Notes: generated from the sequence alone by a model not told the origin. A stretch of DNA of 40,544 nt from CAJUOR01 sp964596105 (GCA_964596105.1 CAZQRT010000003.1:1-40544), one strand, 5' to 3'; numbered from the stretch's first letter, positions 1 to 9,038 are shown. A program made the numbers and translations.

Positions 1-433
1 GGCTGTCTTTGGTGAGCCAGTTAAAAACCGCTTCATGATCCGGAAGGTACGAGCAGACTTTTTCCATAAAGCGGTACCCCGTCTTTTCCGGATAAGCGAA
101 ACCGTGACTTTGACAGGCGCTGATGACGGCGCGAAAAACCGCGAATTTCCCTTCCAGGTTTTCCGGGTTTAAAGGTTTCAAAAGCTTGCGCGTGATGAAA
201 TCGTCCAGATATTCCTGTAAATAAAACCCCGCGTATCCCTCTTTAAACAGCCCCTGCAGATAAACCATATCCGCGGCCAGGCTGTTTTCCATCTGACCCG
301 CGACGATGTCCGGATGAGCCTGAAAAACCCTCACCAGCAGTCTCTCCCGCTCTTTTTCCGGCAGTGACAACAGGTCCATTTTGGCGAGCTCGCGCCAGTT
401 CTCATCACTGACCGCCAGTATCTTCGATTTCAA
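1..433 (-). CDS. Unrecognised protein, N-terminal part (cut by window edge)
   Basis: An open frame enters the window edge with no stop and starts inside the 3' end of the rhamnosidase gene. I do not recognise the product. The visible part is about 144 residues, probably helical, rich in Leu, Glu and aromatic residues (for example EKERERLLVRVFQAHPD and LQEYLDDFITRKLLKPLNPE), with no signal peptide or membrane segment. The start is uncertain. A TTG at 433-431 gives a product beginning MKSKILAVSDENW and overlaps the upstream gene by about 29 bp. An ATG at 379-377 is the first ATG in this frame. Neither has a good Shine-Dalgarno sequence, so translation may be coupled to the upstream rhamnosidase. 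Codon usage resembles that of its neighbours. It looks like the fifth member of the operon starting at rlmD. Confidence 0.55.
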   Translation of the reverse strand, partial: MKSKILAVSDENWRELAKMDLLSLPEKERERLLVRVFQAHPDIVAGQMENSLAADMVYLQGLFKEGYAGFYLQEYLDDFITRKLLKPLNPENLEGKFAVFRAVISACQSHGFAYPEKTGYRFMEKVCSYLPDHEAVFNWLTKDS

Positions 434-2894
434 AGTGATTGGTACCCGCTTTTAACTCGTGACGGTTTTCGTCAGGAGATATGAAAACCGCCGCAACGCC
501 GTCAGGGATGGTGATGTCATAAGCAACCTGACGGTTTGAAACATAACGCCACGCGATCTGAAAACGGCCCGACGGGGTCTGCATGCTCATCTCGAGAAAT
601 CCCAGCCGCGGCTCGGGATGCGGCGCGATGATTGCCTGTTTGTAACCGGGAGTCTTCGGGGAAAGTCCGGCCGCGACCCGGTACAGCCAGTCGATGACCG
701 ATCCGTAGGCATAGTGATTAAAAGAATTCATGCCGGTGGATGAAACCGAACCGTCGGGAAGCATCGAGTTCCAGCGCTCCCAGATGGTCGTCGCCCCCAT
801 TGTCACCGGATACAGCCAGCCGGGCAGATCCTCCTTTAAAAACAGATCATACGCGTCCGAAACCATGCCGTTTTCCGAGAGCGCGAACAGGATAAACGGC
901 GTGCCCGCGAACCCGGTATTCAAATGACCGTCAGCCCTGGCGATCAAGTCTTTCAAAGTTTCTTTTAAATACGGTTTCGTCTTCTCATTATACACTCCAA
1001 AGTACAAAGCCAGCACACAGGCGGTCTGCGTCGGGGTGATCTTAAAAGCGCCGTTTTCATCAAAATAATTTGTCAATACGGCGGCAAAGGTCTTTTCCGC
1101 CAGCCCGCGGTAATATTTAACATCGGCCGTATTGTTCAGATCTTCCGCCGCCTGAATGAATAGACATAGCGAATAGTAATAAAACAAGGAGGCGGTGTAA
1201 CCGAGATCGGTCGCGCCAAAGACAGACTGCGGGTCGCCGGTATCTAAAGCCAGCCAGTCCCCCAGCTGAAAATCATTTAGCCACAAACCGTTTTCGGTCC
1301 GGCTCGTGACATAATCAAGCCAGGCTTTCATGATCGGATAACGCTGCTTCAAAAGAATGGCATCACCGGTGTGAAGATAGTCATACATGATGATATAGAC
1401 CGCGGCGTCACCCCAGATCGCTGTCCCGGTATCAGCGGTTGTCAAAAAGGGATTGACCTTTTCCGGGTTTTTTAACGGCGGAAAAGGAACGAAAAGCGGT
1501 ACCGCGCCATGGTGAACTGCCTGATGCGCGGCGATATTTTCCAGATAATGAGAAAAAAACGCGCTCATGTCATAATTCTGGACCGCGGTGCGGCTGATGA
1601 TGCCGGCATCCCCCGTCCAGCCCATGCGCTCATCGCGCTGCGGGCAGTCAGTGGGAATATCCAGGAAGTTATCGATCTGGCCCCATTTGGCGTTTTCAAA
1701 AAGCCGGTTCACCAGCGGATGCCCGGTTTGCATAAACCCGGTTTCAGTGATATCTGAGGCGATTAACGACGCCTGAAAATCATGGATATCGATCTTGTCA
1801 AAGCCGGTTAATCTCACATAGCGGAAGCCGAAATAAGTAAAATGGGGACGGACATGGCGCCCTTGGCCGTCGGAAGTATAGGTAAAGACAGCCCTGGCGG
1901 TACGAAGATTGTCACGGTAAAAGCACCCCTCCTGCAAGACCTCGCCGTATTCAAGCGTAACCGTCGTCCCTTTGGATAGATGGTCGGAAAACTCAACCCA
2001 GCCGGTCATGTTCTGGCCAAAATCCAGCACCCACTCATCGCGCGGGGTATGAAGCAAAGCTTTGGGCAAAAGCGTCTTTTTTTTGACAATTGGCAGATTG
2101 CGGCGGTCAGCTAATTTCGCGGTATCCTGATCTTCGCTGAGAATGGCAGGAACAAATTCCGGCACGGCATTCGCGTCCCAGGTTTCCCCGTCATAAATAC
2201 TGGCGAAAGAGACCGGGTTTTTCGCCGCCTGCCAGCTTTCATCAGTGGCTATGATTTCATCTTCAAGATGCAGCTCCGCCAAAAGCCCCAGCTCATCGCC
2301 ATAGATATTGGCCTGGCCGCCGTCAAACACAAAGCGCCCCCGGTACCACCCGTCGCCAAGCGCGAAAGTCAGACTGTGCGGCCCTTTTTTCAAATCTTCC
2401 AGGACAAAAGTGTAAACTTCCCCGAACAGATCATAACTGTGATAACCGGGGCTGAGATATTCCTCGCCGATCTTCTCATGATCCCAGTAAGCCTCAAACA
2501 AACCGCGGGTATAAACATGAAGATAAGCCCTTTTGATATCATGTGTTAAAGTGATGTCTTTTTTTAAAAGGCACGGTTCCGAAAAAGGCGCCGTGATCCA
2601 TTTCGCCTGCCACGGTTCCCGCATTTTCCCGGTCACGAAATAAGCCTTTCTGGTCACACCGTTTGCCAGACAGACTTCCCAGGTATACAAGGTCCGCGGT
2701 TTGAAGGTGAGATCAGGAGCGTAACCGTAGCGCGATATCTCGCCTTCACTTTCATAGATCAAAGTATTCTCAGCATAAACCCGTAATGTCTCTTTCTCAC
2801 AATTGCCGCTGACCTGCCAGGAAAAGATCACCGGACACAGCCTTAGTCCAACCGGATTTTTCTGATGATTGACACGCATATGAGTAATTTCCAT
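405..2894 (-). CDS. Alpha-L-rhamnosidase, GH78
   Basis: Glycoside hydrolase that releases terminal alpha-L-rhamnose from plant or bacterial glycans and flavonoid glycosides by an inverting mechanism. Domain order fits GH78: an N-terminal fibronectin-like domain (about 6-98), the rhamnosidase N domain (about 100-240), a concanavalin-like domain (about 250-385), the six-hairpin catalytic domain (about 390-730) and a C-terminal beta domain (about 735-825). The signature DCPQRDERMGWTGD (416-429) carries the predicted general acid Glu422 with Asp416 and Asp429. The likely general base is Glu706 in TTIWERWNSM. At 829 residues without a signal peptide it should be cytoplasmic, so substrate must be imported as small glycosides. 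The start is fixed by GGGGAGG 6 bases upstream. It lies 12 bp behind the MBL hydrolase gene; no sugar transporter or regulator is nearby. Confidence 0.93.
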   Translation of the reverse strand: MEITHMRVNHQKNPVGLRLCPVIFSWQVSGNCEKETLRVYAENTLIYESEGEISRYGYAPDLTFKPRTLYTWEVCLANGVTRKAYFVTGKMREPWQAKWITAPFSEPCLLKKDITLTHDIKRAYLHVYTRGLFEAYWDHEKIGEEYLSPGYHSYDLFGEVYTFVLEDLKKGPHSLTFALGDGWYRGRFVFDGGQANIYGDELGLLAELHLEDEIIATDESWQAAKNPVSFASIYDGETWDANAVPEFVPAILSEDQDTAKLADRRNLPIVKKKTLLPKALLHTPRDEWVLDFGQNMTGWVEFSDHLSKGTTVTLEYGEVLQEGCFYRDNLRTARAVFTYTSDGQGRHVRPHFTYFGFRYVRLTGFDKIDIHDFQASLIASDITETGFMQTGHPLVNRLFENAKWGQIDNFLDIPTDCPQRDERMGWTGDAGIISRTAVQNYDMSAFFSHYLENIAAHQAVHHGAVPLFVPFPPLKNPEKVNPFLTTADTGTAIWGDAAVYIIMYDYLHTGDAILLKQRYPIMKAWLDYVTSRTENGLWLNDFQLGDWLALDTGDPQSVFGATDLGYTASLFYYYSLCLFIQAAEDLNNTADVKYYRGLAEKTFAAVLTNYFDENGAFKITPTQTACVLALYFGVYNEKTKPYLKETLKDLIARADGHLNTGFAGTPFILFALSENGMVSDAYDLFLKEDLPGWLYPVTMGATTIWERWNSMLPDGSVSSTGMNSFNHYAYGSVIDWLYRVAAGLSPKTPGYKQAIIAPHPEPRLGFLEMSMQTPSGRFQIAWRYVSNRQVAYDITIPDGVAAVFISPDENRHELKAGTNHFEIEDTGGQ

Positions 2895-2906
2895 ATTGTT
2901 CCTCCC

Positions 2907-3728
2907 CTACCGGACTTGATCTTGGCGGTACTGGATCTGCATGGTCTTGTTGCGGGCCAATAGACAGTTTCCGGTAAACGGACCCTCTATTGGTTTTCCA
3001 GTAACCTTTTTCGCAAGCAAATCCTCACATAAGGCGATGCAGTCACCGGTCAGCCTTTCCGGCATGCTAAGCATGACGAGGCTGTCAGCATAGCCGATGT
3101 GGCCGTTGTAGTTGCGGTCGTAATAAGGCTCGAGCGATTGAATTTTTCGCGCCGTTTCCAATAGATCCGAGATGCAGCCTTCCTTATTTCCTGCCAAGAG
3201 AGTATTCTGGTTGCAGGCGTCGCCGGTAAAGATGAGGCGCGTCTTTTTATCTAAAAAGCTCACGCCGCCCGGGGTATGACCCGGGGTGTGAATGACTTCA
3301 ATATCCCTGTCCCCTAACGCGATAACATCGTCAAGCGGTAAAAGGGCCGTCTCATATGGTCCGGTCACGAGATCCTCGGGACCTAAATTATAAAGGCCGT
3401 AACTTTGCGCCATCATCATCGCCAGATAATCCAGACGCTCAGCGCGGCTGACGCTTTTGGCCATCGCCATATCCGCAGGGTGAATATAGACCTCCGGAAA
3501 CTGACTGATGCCCCCGGCGTGATCAACATGGCCGTGCGTTAAGGCGACGACGACCGGTTTGGAAGTCAATATCGCGAGCGTTTCCGGAATATTGAACATG
3601 CCGGTGCCGGTATCAATCAAAAGGCTTTTTTCTTTTCCTTCCAAAAGAAACATGGCATCCATGCCAAACTCATTGATACACCAGGTGCGGTAAGCGATCT
3701 CTGTGATCACCACATTTTGAATACCCAT
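2907..3728 (-). CDS. Metallo-beta-lactamase-fold hydrolase
   Basis: Zinc-dependent hydrolase of the glyoxalase II-like MBL superfamily. Visible metal ligands are the THGHVDH motif (His65, His67, Asp69, His70), His151 in HTPGH, Asp170 in TGD and His210 in YNGHIGY, so both metal sites look complete. At 273 residues it is a single-domain protein with no signal peptide and no RNA-processing (beta-CASP) insertion. The substrate cannot be told from sequence; thioester or lactone hydrolysis is typical of the group. An AGGAG stands 8 bases before the ATG. The gene sits 11 bp behind the DUF2200 gene and 12 bp ahead of the rhamnosidase, so the three are probably co-transcribed, but no shared pathway is evident. 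Confidence 0.85.
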   Translation of the reverse strand: MGIQNVVITEIAYRTWCINEFGMDAMFLLEGKEKSLLIDTGTGMFNIPETLAILTSKPVVVALTHGHVDHAGGISQFPEVYIHPADMAMAKSVSRAERLDYLAMMMAQSYGLYNLGPEDLVTGPYETALLPLDDVIALGDRDIEVIHTPGHTPGGVSFLDKKTRLIFTGDACNQNTLLAGNKEGCISDLLETARKIQSLEPYYDRNYNGHIGYADSLVMLSMPERLTGDCIALCEDLLAKKVTGKPIEGPFTGNCLLARNKTMQIQYRQDQVR

Positions 3729-3739
3729 ATCATCAACTC

Positions 3740-4087
3740 CTATTCCCGTAAAATCTTATTCATCGCCCTGCCCCGGGCCAGTTCATCCACCATCTTGTCC
3801 AGACAGCGGATGTCGCGCATGAGAGGATCGCTGATCTCTTCCACCCGCACCTTACAGATGACCCCTGTAATTTTTAACCGGTTGGGATTTAAGGAAGGTG
3901 CCTGTCTAAAAAAATCCCCGTAACTGATATCAGAGGACAAAAGCCGACTGATATCCTCACTTTGATAACCCGTCAGCCAGCTGGTGATCGTATCCACTTC
4001 TTCTTTCGTATGCCCTTTTCTTTCCGCCTTGGCGTAAAGCATGGGATACACTTTCGCAAAAGACATCTCGGTTATTGATTTTCGCAT
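3740..4087 (-). CDS. DUF2200 family protein
   Basis: Small cytoplasmic protein of about 115 residues that I recognise as DUF2200 from its conserved blocks: MSFAKVYPMLYAKAERKGHTKEEVD near the N-terminus, SWLTGY, LNPNRLKITGVICKVRVEEISDPLM in the middle and DKMVDELARGRAMNKIL at the end. The family has no established function. The chosen ATG (4087-4085) follows AAGGAG by 8 bases; a GTG nine bases further upstream would also be in frame but sits on the ribosome binding site. The gene overlaps the 3' end of the rlmD-type gene by 16 bp, which suggests translational coupling in the same operon. Confidence 0.82.
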   Translation of the reverse strand: MRKSITEMSFAKVYPMLYAKAERKGHTKEEVDTITSWLTGYQSEDISRLLSSDISYGDFFRQAPSLNPNRLKITGVICKVRVEEISDPLMRDIRCLDKMVDELARGRAMNKILRE

Positions 4088-5457
4088 GGTACCCACTCCT
4101 TTTCATCTAATCGCGTCAATAGCGCCACCGTCTCGATCCCGTAAGTCTGGGGAAACATGTCCACGGGCTGCACCGTTTGCGCGACATAATCATGTTCTTT
4201 TAAAATGGCGATATCGCGGGCCTGGGTAGCGGGATGACATGAGATATAAACAATTTTTTTTGGATTTAAAGTCACGACGGCATCGAGAAACTCCCGGGAG
4301 CAGCCTTTGCGGGGCGGATCGCACACCACGACATCTGTTTTGAATTTTTTGGCGGCCAGTTCCCGCATATAATGCCCGGCGTCATCCTGGACAAACTCGA
4401 CATTATCAATGTGACTGGCCCGGGCGTTAGCCATGGCATCCTGCACGGCCGCCGCGACAATTTCAACGCCAATCACTTTTTTCGCGTGTTTCGCGAAATA
4501 CAGCGCGATCGTGCCAATCCCGCAGTAAGCGTCGATCACGACCTCCTGCCCCGTCAAGCCCGCGAACTGTAAAGCCGTGGAGTAAAGCCGCACCATCTGT
4601 GCGGGATTGACCTGATAAAACGACTTGGCCGAGATACGGAAAACAAGATCCCGGACATGATCCTCGATATAACCCGGACCGTACAGGATACGCTGCTCAT
4701 TGCCGAGGATGACATTGTCATTTCTCGTATTGATGTTTTGCGCGATCGTCCGCAAAGCCGGACATCTCTTTGTCATTTCCCTGATAAAACGCTCACTTTG
4801 AAAAAAACCCGGGCCGCTTGTGATCACCACCAGCATGGCTTCCTTTTCATCATGACTCACCCGCACGAAAAGGTGTCTCAGCCAGCCGGTATGATTTTTT
4901 TCTTCATAGCACGAAACCTTCATGGCGCTCAATACCGCTAAAGCTTCCGTGACGATCTGATTGGAAAGATCACTTTGAATGAGACAGCGCTCATGAGCGA
5001 TGATCTCGTGGCTGTGCCTTTTATAAAAGCCCGCGTAAATCCTGCCCTCCTTTTTCGCGCAGGGCAGCTGGGCTTTATTGCGGTAATGCCAGGGCTCATC
5101 CATCATCAAAGTGTCCGTCACCCTGACATCATCCTTGGCGATTTTACGCATGACATCTTTCACGATCCGGGTTTTAAAACGCTTTTGCTCAACGTCTGCC
5201 ATATGCGAAAGCTGGCAGCCTCCGCACTGTTTGTATACCGGACAGGGCGGCGTGACGCGATATGGTGATGTTTCCAGCATTTCATCAACAATCGCGATGC
5301 CGTAGTTTTTATTGATTTTAATGATTTTACAGCGGGCCTTCTCGCCTTTAAGCAGTCCCTTCACAAAATAAGGAAAATCCTCATGAAAGACGACCCCCAT
5401 GCCGTCATAAGTATAATCCTGACACACGGCGAGGAAAACATCATTTTTACTAGCCAT
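4072..5457 (-). CDS. rlmD: 23S rRNA (uracil-C5)-methyltransferase, RlmD/RlmCD type
   Basis: SAM-dependent RNA m5U methyltransferase of the TrmA/RumA family, which methylates U1939 (and in Bacillus also U747) of 23S rRNA. An N-terminal TRAM-like domain (about 5-65) is followed by the iron-sulfur cysteines of CPVYKQCGGCQ. The Rossmann methyltransferase domain holds DAYCGIGTIALYF (SAM binding) and DPPRKGC. The catalytic cysteine lies in YISCHPATQARDI near the C-terminus. At 461 residues it has the normal length. GGGGAG precedes the ATG. A terminator from the gene upstream lies immediately before it, so it is probably the first gene of an operon that continues with DUF2200, the MBL hydrolase and rhamnosidase, although I found no convincing promoter in the 36-bp gap. 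Confidence 0.92.
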   Translation of the reverse strand: MASKNDVFLAVCQDYTYDGMGVVFHEDFPYFVKGLLKGEKARCKIIKINKNYGIAIVDEMLETSPYRVTPPCPVYKQCGGCQLSHMADVEQKRFKTRIVKDVMRKIAKDDVRVTDTLMMDEPWHYRNKAQLPCAKKEGRIYAGFYKRHSHEIIAHERCLIQSDLSNQIVTEALAVLSAMKVSCYEEKNHTGWLRHLFVRVSHDEKEAMLVVITSGPGFFQSERFIREMTKRCPALRTIAQNINTRNDNVILGNEQRILYGPGYIEDHVRDLVFRISAKSFYQVNPAQMVRLYSTALQFAGLTGQEVVIDAYCGIGTIALYFAKHAKKVIGVEIVAAAVQDAMANARASHIDNVEFVQDDAGHYMRELAAKKFKTDVVVCDPPRKGCSREFLDAVVTLNPKKIVYISCHPATQARDIAILKEHDYVAQTVQPVDMFPQTYGIETVALLTRLDEKEWVPCENQ

Positions 5458-5470
5458 CAGCGCTCCCCTT

Positions 5471-5497
5471 TTTAAAAAAGTGATCCCGAAAGATCAC
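5471..5497 (-). terminator. Rho-independent terminator after the gatCAB operon
   Basis: On the minus strand GTGATC-TTTCGG-GATCAC is followed by six T. The 6-bp stem is short, and one arm contains the last bases of the stop codon of the membrane-anchored protein gene. Confidence 0.65.
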
Positions 5498-6141
5498 TCT
5501 TCACCGTCTGAATTTTCTTCCTCCGGGGTTTCTTCTTCCGGAGTCTCTTCCCCCTCGCCGCTTTGCTGCTCGTGCAAAACTTCCACGAGATGCTCGTCAC
5601 GCGGCGTATTCAGGGTATAATTGACCTCATCTTTGCTGGGGTGCTTGCTGGCGAAAATCGGATACATCTCCAGATTTCCGTCAATGATGATATCGACATG
5701 ATACTGCGCCTCGCCGTCGACGACGCCCAAAAGATCGCTGTAGGCGCTGTCCTCGTTGCTTTTTTCCAGTCCCGCGGTCTCATCGAGAATCTTCAATATG
5801 CCTTCCACCGCTGTTTTCGCGTGCTCGTCATCGAGGTCATCCGCCATTTTCATGTTAATTCTGATCGTGCGGCAGGCTACGCTCATCTCCAAAGAAGCGA
5901 TCTCCTCATTTTCTTCCCTGGCTTTTTTCACCGTGTCTGTTAAAACATCGTCGCCCAGCTCAGTCAGCCCCGCGCAGCGCTCCCCGTAAACCGGGCCGCT
6001 GTGCCGCGATACCGAATAGACATAGCCGCCAACCAGCGCGATCACGATGATTATGACGATGGGTACCAGATAAACCGGTTTAAACCAGCTCTTTTTTTTC
6101 TTCTTGTGTTTCTTGCCGGCCGGCTTTGTTTCATTTGCCAT
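5494..6141 (-). CDS. Membrane-anchored extracytoplasmic acidic protein
   Basis: Not a family I recognise. The 215-residue product has a lysine-rich cytoplasmic N-terminus (KKHKKKKK, 10-17), one hydrophobic segment at about 22-43 (VYLVPIVIIIVIALVGGYVYSV), then an outside domain of about 130 residues (LTELGDDVLTDTVKKAREEN onward, with SVACRTIRINMKM as a likely beta strand). The C-terminal tail is a Glu/Pro repeat (EETPEEETPEEENSDGEE). The positive N-terminus and single helix predict an N-in, C-out topology. It starts 15 bp after gatB with AGGAGG in front of the ATG, so it is the last gene of the gatCAB operon. Placement with gatCAB may be lineage-specific; a functional tie is not implied by sequence. 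Confidence 0.8.
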   Translation of the reverse strand: MANETKPAGKKHKKKKKSWFKPVYLVPIVIIIVIALVGGYVYSVSRHSGPVYGERCAGLTELGDDVLTDTVKKAREENEEIASLEMSVACRTIRINMKMADDLDDEHAKTAVEGILKILDETAGLEKSNEDSAYSDLLGVVDGEAQYHVDIIIDGNLEMYPIFASKHPSKDEVNYTLNTPRDEHLVEVLHEQQSGEGEETPEEETPEEENSDGEE

Positions 6142-6156
6142 GCAAGCATCCTCCTT

Positions 6157-7593
6157 TTACAGTCCCGCTCTTTTTTTCAGGGTCGCGGTGACCATCTCAT
6201 TGGCGATTTTAGGATTCGCCTGCCCCTTTGTGGCCTTCATGATCTGGCCGACGATATAACCAACCGCCCGCGTCTTGCCTTTCGCGTAATCTGTCACGAG
6301 ATTAGGCTGGGCGTCAAGAATATCAGCGATCACCTTAGCGATCACATCACTGTCAGAAATCTGTTTCATACCCAGGCGCGCCACGACGTCAGCCGGTTTT
6401 TCCCCGCTGGTCATCATCTGCTCAAATACTTCCTTGGCCTGCTTGCCGGAAATATCCCCGGCGGCGACAAGTTCCACCAGACCGGCCAGATCTTCCGGCG
6501 GCAGCGCGAGATTCTCAATCGCGGTATGGGTTTTGGCGAGATAAGCCTGAACATCCCCTAAAAGCCAGTGCGTGACCGCCTTATACTGCTTCGTGTGTGT
6601 GATCACTTTCTCAAAATAATCCGACAGCGTTTTCGTCGCCACTAACTGACTGGCTTCGGCCTCATTTAAACCGTAATCCTTTTGATAGCGGGCGGCGCGC
6701 TCCTCGGCCATTTCCGGAAGATTTTCTTTAATCTTCGCGATCCATTCCTCATCGAGGACGACCGGCAGAATGTTAGGTTCCGTATAATATTTGTAATCGA
6801 CGGCATCTCCCTTGTCGCGCATTTTGACGGTCTTTTTTTCCGCCTCATTGAAACGCAGCGTCTCCTGCAGGACGACTCCGCCCGAGGTCACGATTTCTTT
6901 CTGGCGGGCAAACTCATAATCGAGCGCCCTTTGCACGTTAGAAATCGAGTTGAGATTTTTGATTTCCGTCTTCGTGCCAAATTCTTTCTGGCCTTTAGGA
7001 CGAATCGAGATATTGACATCACAGCGCATCGAGCCCTCTTCCAGGCGGGCGTCGCTGACCTCGGTATAAAGGAAGATGCTCCTTAATTTCTCCAGATAAG
7101 CCGCCGCCTCTTGGCCGGAACGGATCACGGGGCGCGTGACAATCTCAATCAACGGGATGCCGGCGCGGTTGTAATCAAGTAGCGTGAAATCCGAATAGTG
7201 CTCCTGCTTGGCCGTGTCTTCCTCCATGTGCAGGCGCTCGATGGCGATGCGCTTCACCTCACCGTCCACGGTAATGTCCAGATAGCCGTCGCGGCCGATC
7301 GGGCGGCGGTCCTGGGTGATCTGAAAGCCCTTGGGCAGATCGGCGTAATAATAATTCTTGCGGTCAAAAAGCAGAACGTGGTCAATGGTCATATGCAAAG
7401 CGTGGCAGACGCGAATGGCATACTCCACACCTTTCTCGTTCAAAGCCGGCATGACCCCCGGGAATCCCCAGTCGATGACATTGGTCTGCGTGTTGCTTCT
7501 TTCCCCGAAACTGACCGGGGCGCCGGAAAACATCTTGGAATTTGTCTTGAGTTCGCAATGTACTTCCAGGCCGATCACCGCTTCATAATCCAT
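6157..7593 (-). CDS. gatB: Asp/Glu-tRNA amidotransferase subunit B
   Basis: GatB is the kinase/tRNA-binding subunit of GatCAB, which converts Glu-tRNA(Gln) and Asp-tRNA(Asn) to the amidated forms. The family signature is intact: YEAVIGLEVHCEL at the N-terminus, the FDRKNYYYADLPKGFQITQ block, EEDTAKQEH and LDYNRAGIPLIEIVTRP. The C-terminal tail/YqeY-like domain (about 330-478) includes GDISGKQAKEVFEQM. An ATG at 7593 gives 478 residues and the normal start MDYEAVIGLEVH; a GTG 12 bases upstream overlaps the gatA stop. GAGG stands six bases before the chosen ATG. Gene order gatC-gatA-gatB is the standard Bacillota order. Confidence 0.97.
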   Translation of the reverse strand: MDYEAVIGLEVHCELKTNSKMFSGAPVSFGERSNTQTNVIDWGFPGVMPALNEKGVEYAIRVCHALHMTIDHVLLFDRKNYYYADLPKGFQITQDRRPIGRDGYLDITVDGEVKRIAIERLHMEEDTAKQEHYSDFTLLDYNRAGIPLIEIVTRPVIRSGQEAAAYLEKLRSIFLYTEVSDARLEEGSMRCDVNISIRPKGQKEFGTKTEIKNLNSISNVQRALDYEFARQKEIVTSGGVVLQETLRFNEAEKKTVKMRDKGDAVDYKYYTEPNILPVVLDEEWIAKIKENLPEMAEERAARYQKDYGLNEAEASQLVATKTLSDYFEKVITHTKQYKAVTHWLLGDVQAYLAKTHTAIENLALPPEDLAGLVELVAAGDISGKQAKEVFEQMMTSGEKPADVVARLGMKQISDSDVIAKVIADILDAQPNLVTDYAKGKTRAVGYIVGQIMKATKGQANPKIANEMVTATLKKRAGL

Positions 7594-7601
7594 AGATGTC
7601 C

Positions 7602-9038
7602 TCACCCCCGGTATTGATTTTTATATGGCAGTTTTTCCTGCAAGGCGTAACCGGCATTGAGCACCGTCTGCTCTGCAAAAAGCCGGCCCATGATATTGAT
7701 CCCCAGCGGCATGCCTCTGGTAAAGCCGATCGGGATGACCAGCGAAGGCGTGCCCGCGAAATTACCCAGCACCAGATTGTTTTCCAGAATGACATACTGG
7801 CTGGAAAGGCGGTCGTCTTTGGCATCGGCGATGCTTGGCGCCCCGTCATTGCTGGTGGGGGTTAATATGAGATCATAATCCTCATAGATCTTCTGCACGG
7901 CATCGACTATCAGACGCCGGCAGCGCTGCGCCTTGCGGAACATCTTTTCCTGATTTTCCGTCGCCAGGGCGAGATTGCCCAGGACAAAGCGGCGCTTGAT
8001 ATGAGCCCCGAATCCGGCGGTGCGGCTGGCGATCATCACCTCATCCGCGCTGTCCCCGGCGACTCTTAAACCGTATTTGATGCCGTCCAGGCAGGAGTGA
8101 TTGCTGGTGGCCTCGGAATTGGCGATAATCGTATACGTCGGCAAAACCGCCATCAAAAGCTGATGATCCATATGGACAAAATCCACCTGCGCCCCCATCT
8201 TTTGATAGAGTTCGACAGCGTGATCAAAAGCTTCTTTGGCATCCGGATTGGAGATTTCCTGATAGATCTCCAGGATCACCGCGATCTTCAGGCCGCGCAT
8301 ATCGCTGTTCAGATTATGGTAATAATCGGGAACCGGCCGACTGGAACTGGTCATGTCGTGATCATCGCGGCCGGCTAAGGCGGCGGTGACAATCGCGGCG
8401 TCTTCCACTGTCCTGGTCAGCGGGCCCATATGATCCAGGCTGGAAGCGTAAGGGATCACGCCGTAGCGGGAAATGCGTCCCCAGGTCGGTTTAAATCCCA
8501 CCACCCCGCAAAAGGCCGCCGGTTTGCGAATCGAATCACCGGTATCACTGCCCAGGGCGAAAGGCACCGCCCCGCTGGCGACGATCGCGGTACTGCCGCC
8601 CGACGATCCGCCGGAAATTCTCGTTTCATCCCAGGGGTTGGCGACCGGTCCGGTTAAAGCCGATTTATTCGTGCCGCCCATGGCCAGTTCATCCATGCTG
8701 GACTTGGCCACCATGACGCAGCCCTGTTCCTTGAGCTTTTTCACCGGCGTGGCGTCAAAAATCGGCACATAGTTTTCCAGCATGCGGCTCGAAGCCGTCG
8801 TTTTGACGCCTTTCGTGGAGTAATTATCTTTGAAAACAACCGGAATCATGCTTAAAAGCTGATCGGGATCAAATTTCTGCTGTTCCAGCTGCGCCATCGC
8901 CTCTTCTTCCGTGATCGTCACCAGGGCATTCAGGCGCTTTTGCTGGTGACGCAGGGTTTTAAAGAGATTTTCATAATAAGGCTTAATGCTGTCAGGATTT
9001 TTTTTGAAAGCCTCATGGAGGCTGACGATCGTGTCCAT
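7602..9038 (-). CDS. gatA: Asp/Glu-tRNA amidotransferase subunit A
   Basis: GatA is the glutaminase of GatCAB and has the amidase-signature fold. The Ser-cisSer-Lys triad is visible: Lys70 (VVFKD), Ser145 in GGSSGGS and nucleophile Ser169 in DTGDSIRKPA; the spacings of 99 and 24 residues equal those of S. aureus GatA (K79, S154, S178). The segment before the nucleophile reads GDSIRKPA instead of the usual GGSIRQPA, a variant I recall from Mollicutes relatives. The start ATG overlaps the gatC stop by one base (TGATG), indicating translational coupling. Length 478 is usual. Confidence 0.97.
   Translation of the reverse strand: MDTIVSLHEAFKKNPDSIKPYYENLFKTLRHQQKRLNALVTITEEEAMAQLEQQKFDPDQLLSMIPVVFKDNYSTKGVKTTASSRMLENYVPIFDATPVKKLKEQGCVMVAKSSMDELAMGGTNKSALTGPVANPWDETRISGGSSGGSTAIVASGAVPFALGSDTGDSIRKPAAFCGVVGFKPTWGRISRYGVIPYASSLDHMGPLTRTVEDAAIVTAALAGRDDHDMTSSSRPVPDYYHNLNSDMRGLKIAVILEIYQEISNPDAKEAFDHAVELYQKMGAQVDFVHMDHQLLMAVLPTYTIIANSEATSNHSCLDGIKYGLRVAGDSADEVMIASRTAGFGAHIKRRFVLGNLALATENQEKMFRKAQRCRRLIVDAVQKIYEDYDLILTPTSNDGAPSIADAKDDRLSSQYVILENNLVLGNFAGTPSLVIPIGFTRGMPLGINIMGRLFAEQTVLNAGYALQEKLPYKNQYRG

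Noticed and set aside
4096..4096. GTG start for the DUF2200 protein
   Set aside because: The GTG sits on the Shine-Dalgarno sequence; ATG at 4087 has proper spacing.
6001..6561. Long plus-strand frame opposite gatB and the membrane-anchored gene
   Set aside because: It runs antisense to two well-supported genes, lacks a ribosome binding site and has no family features; a codon-bias shadow.
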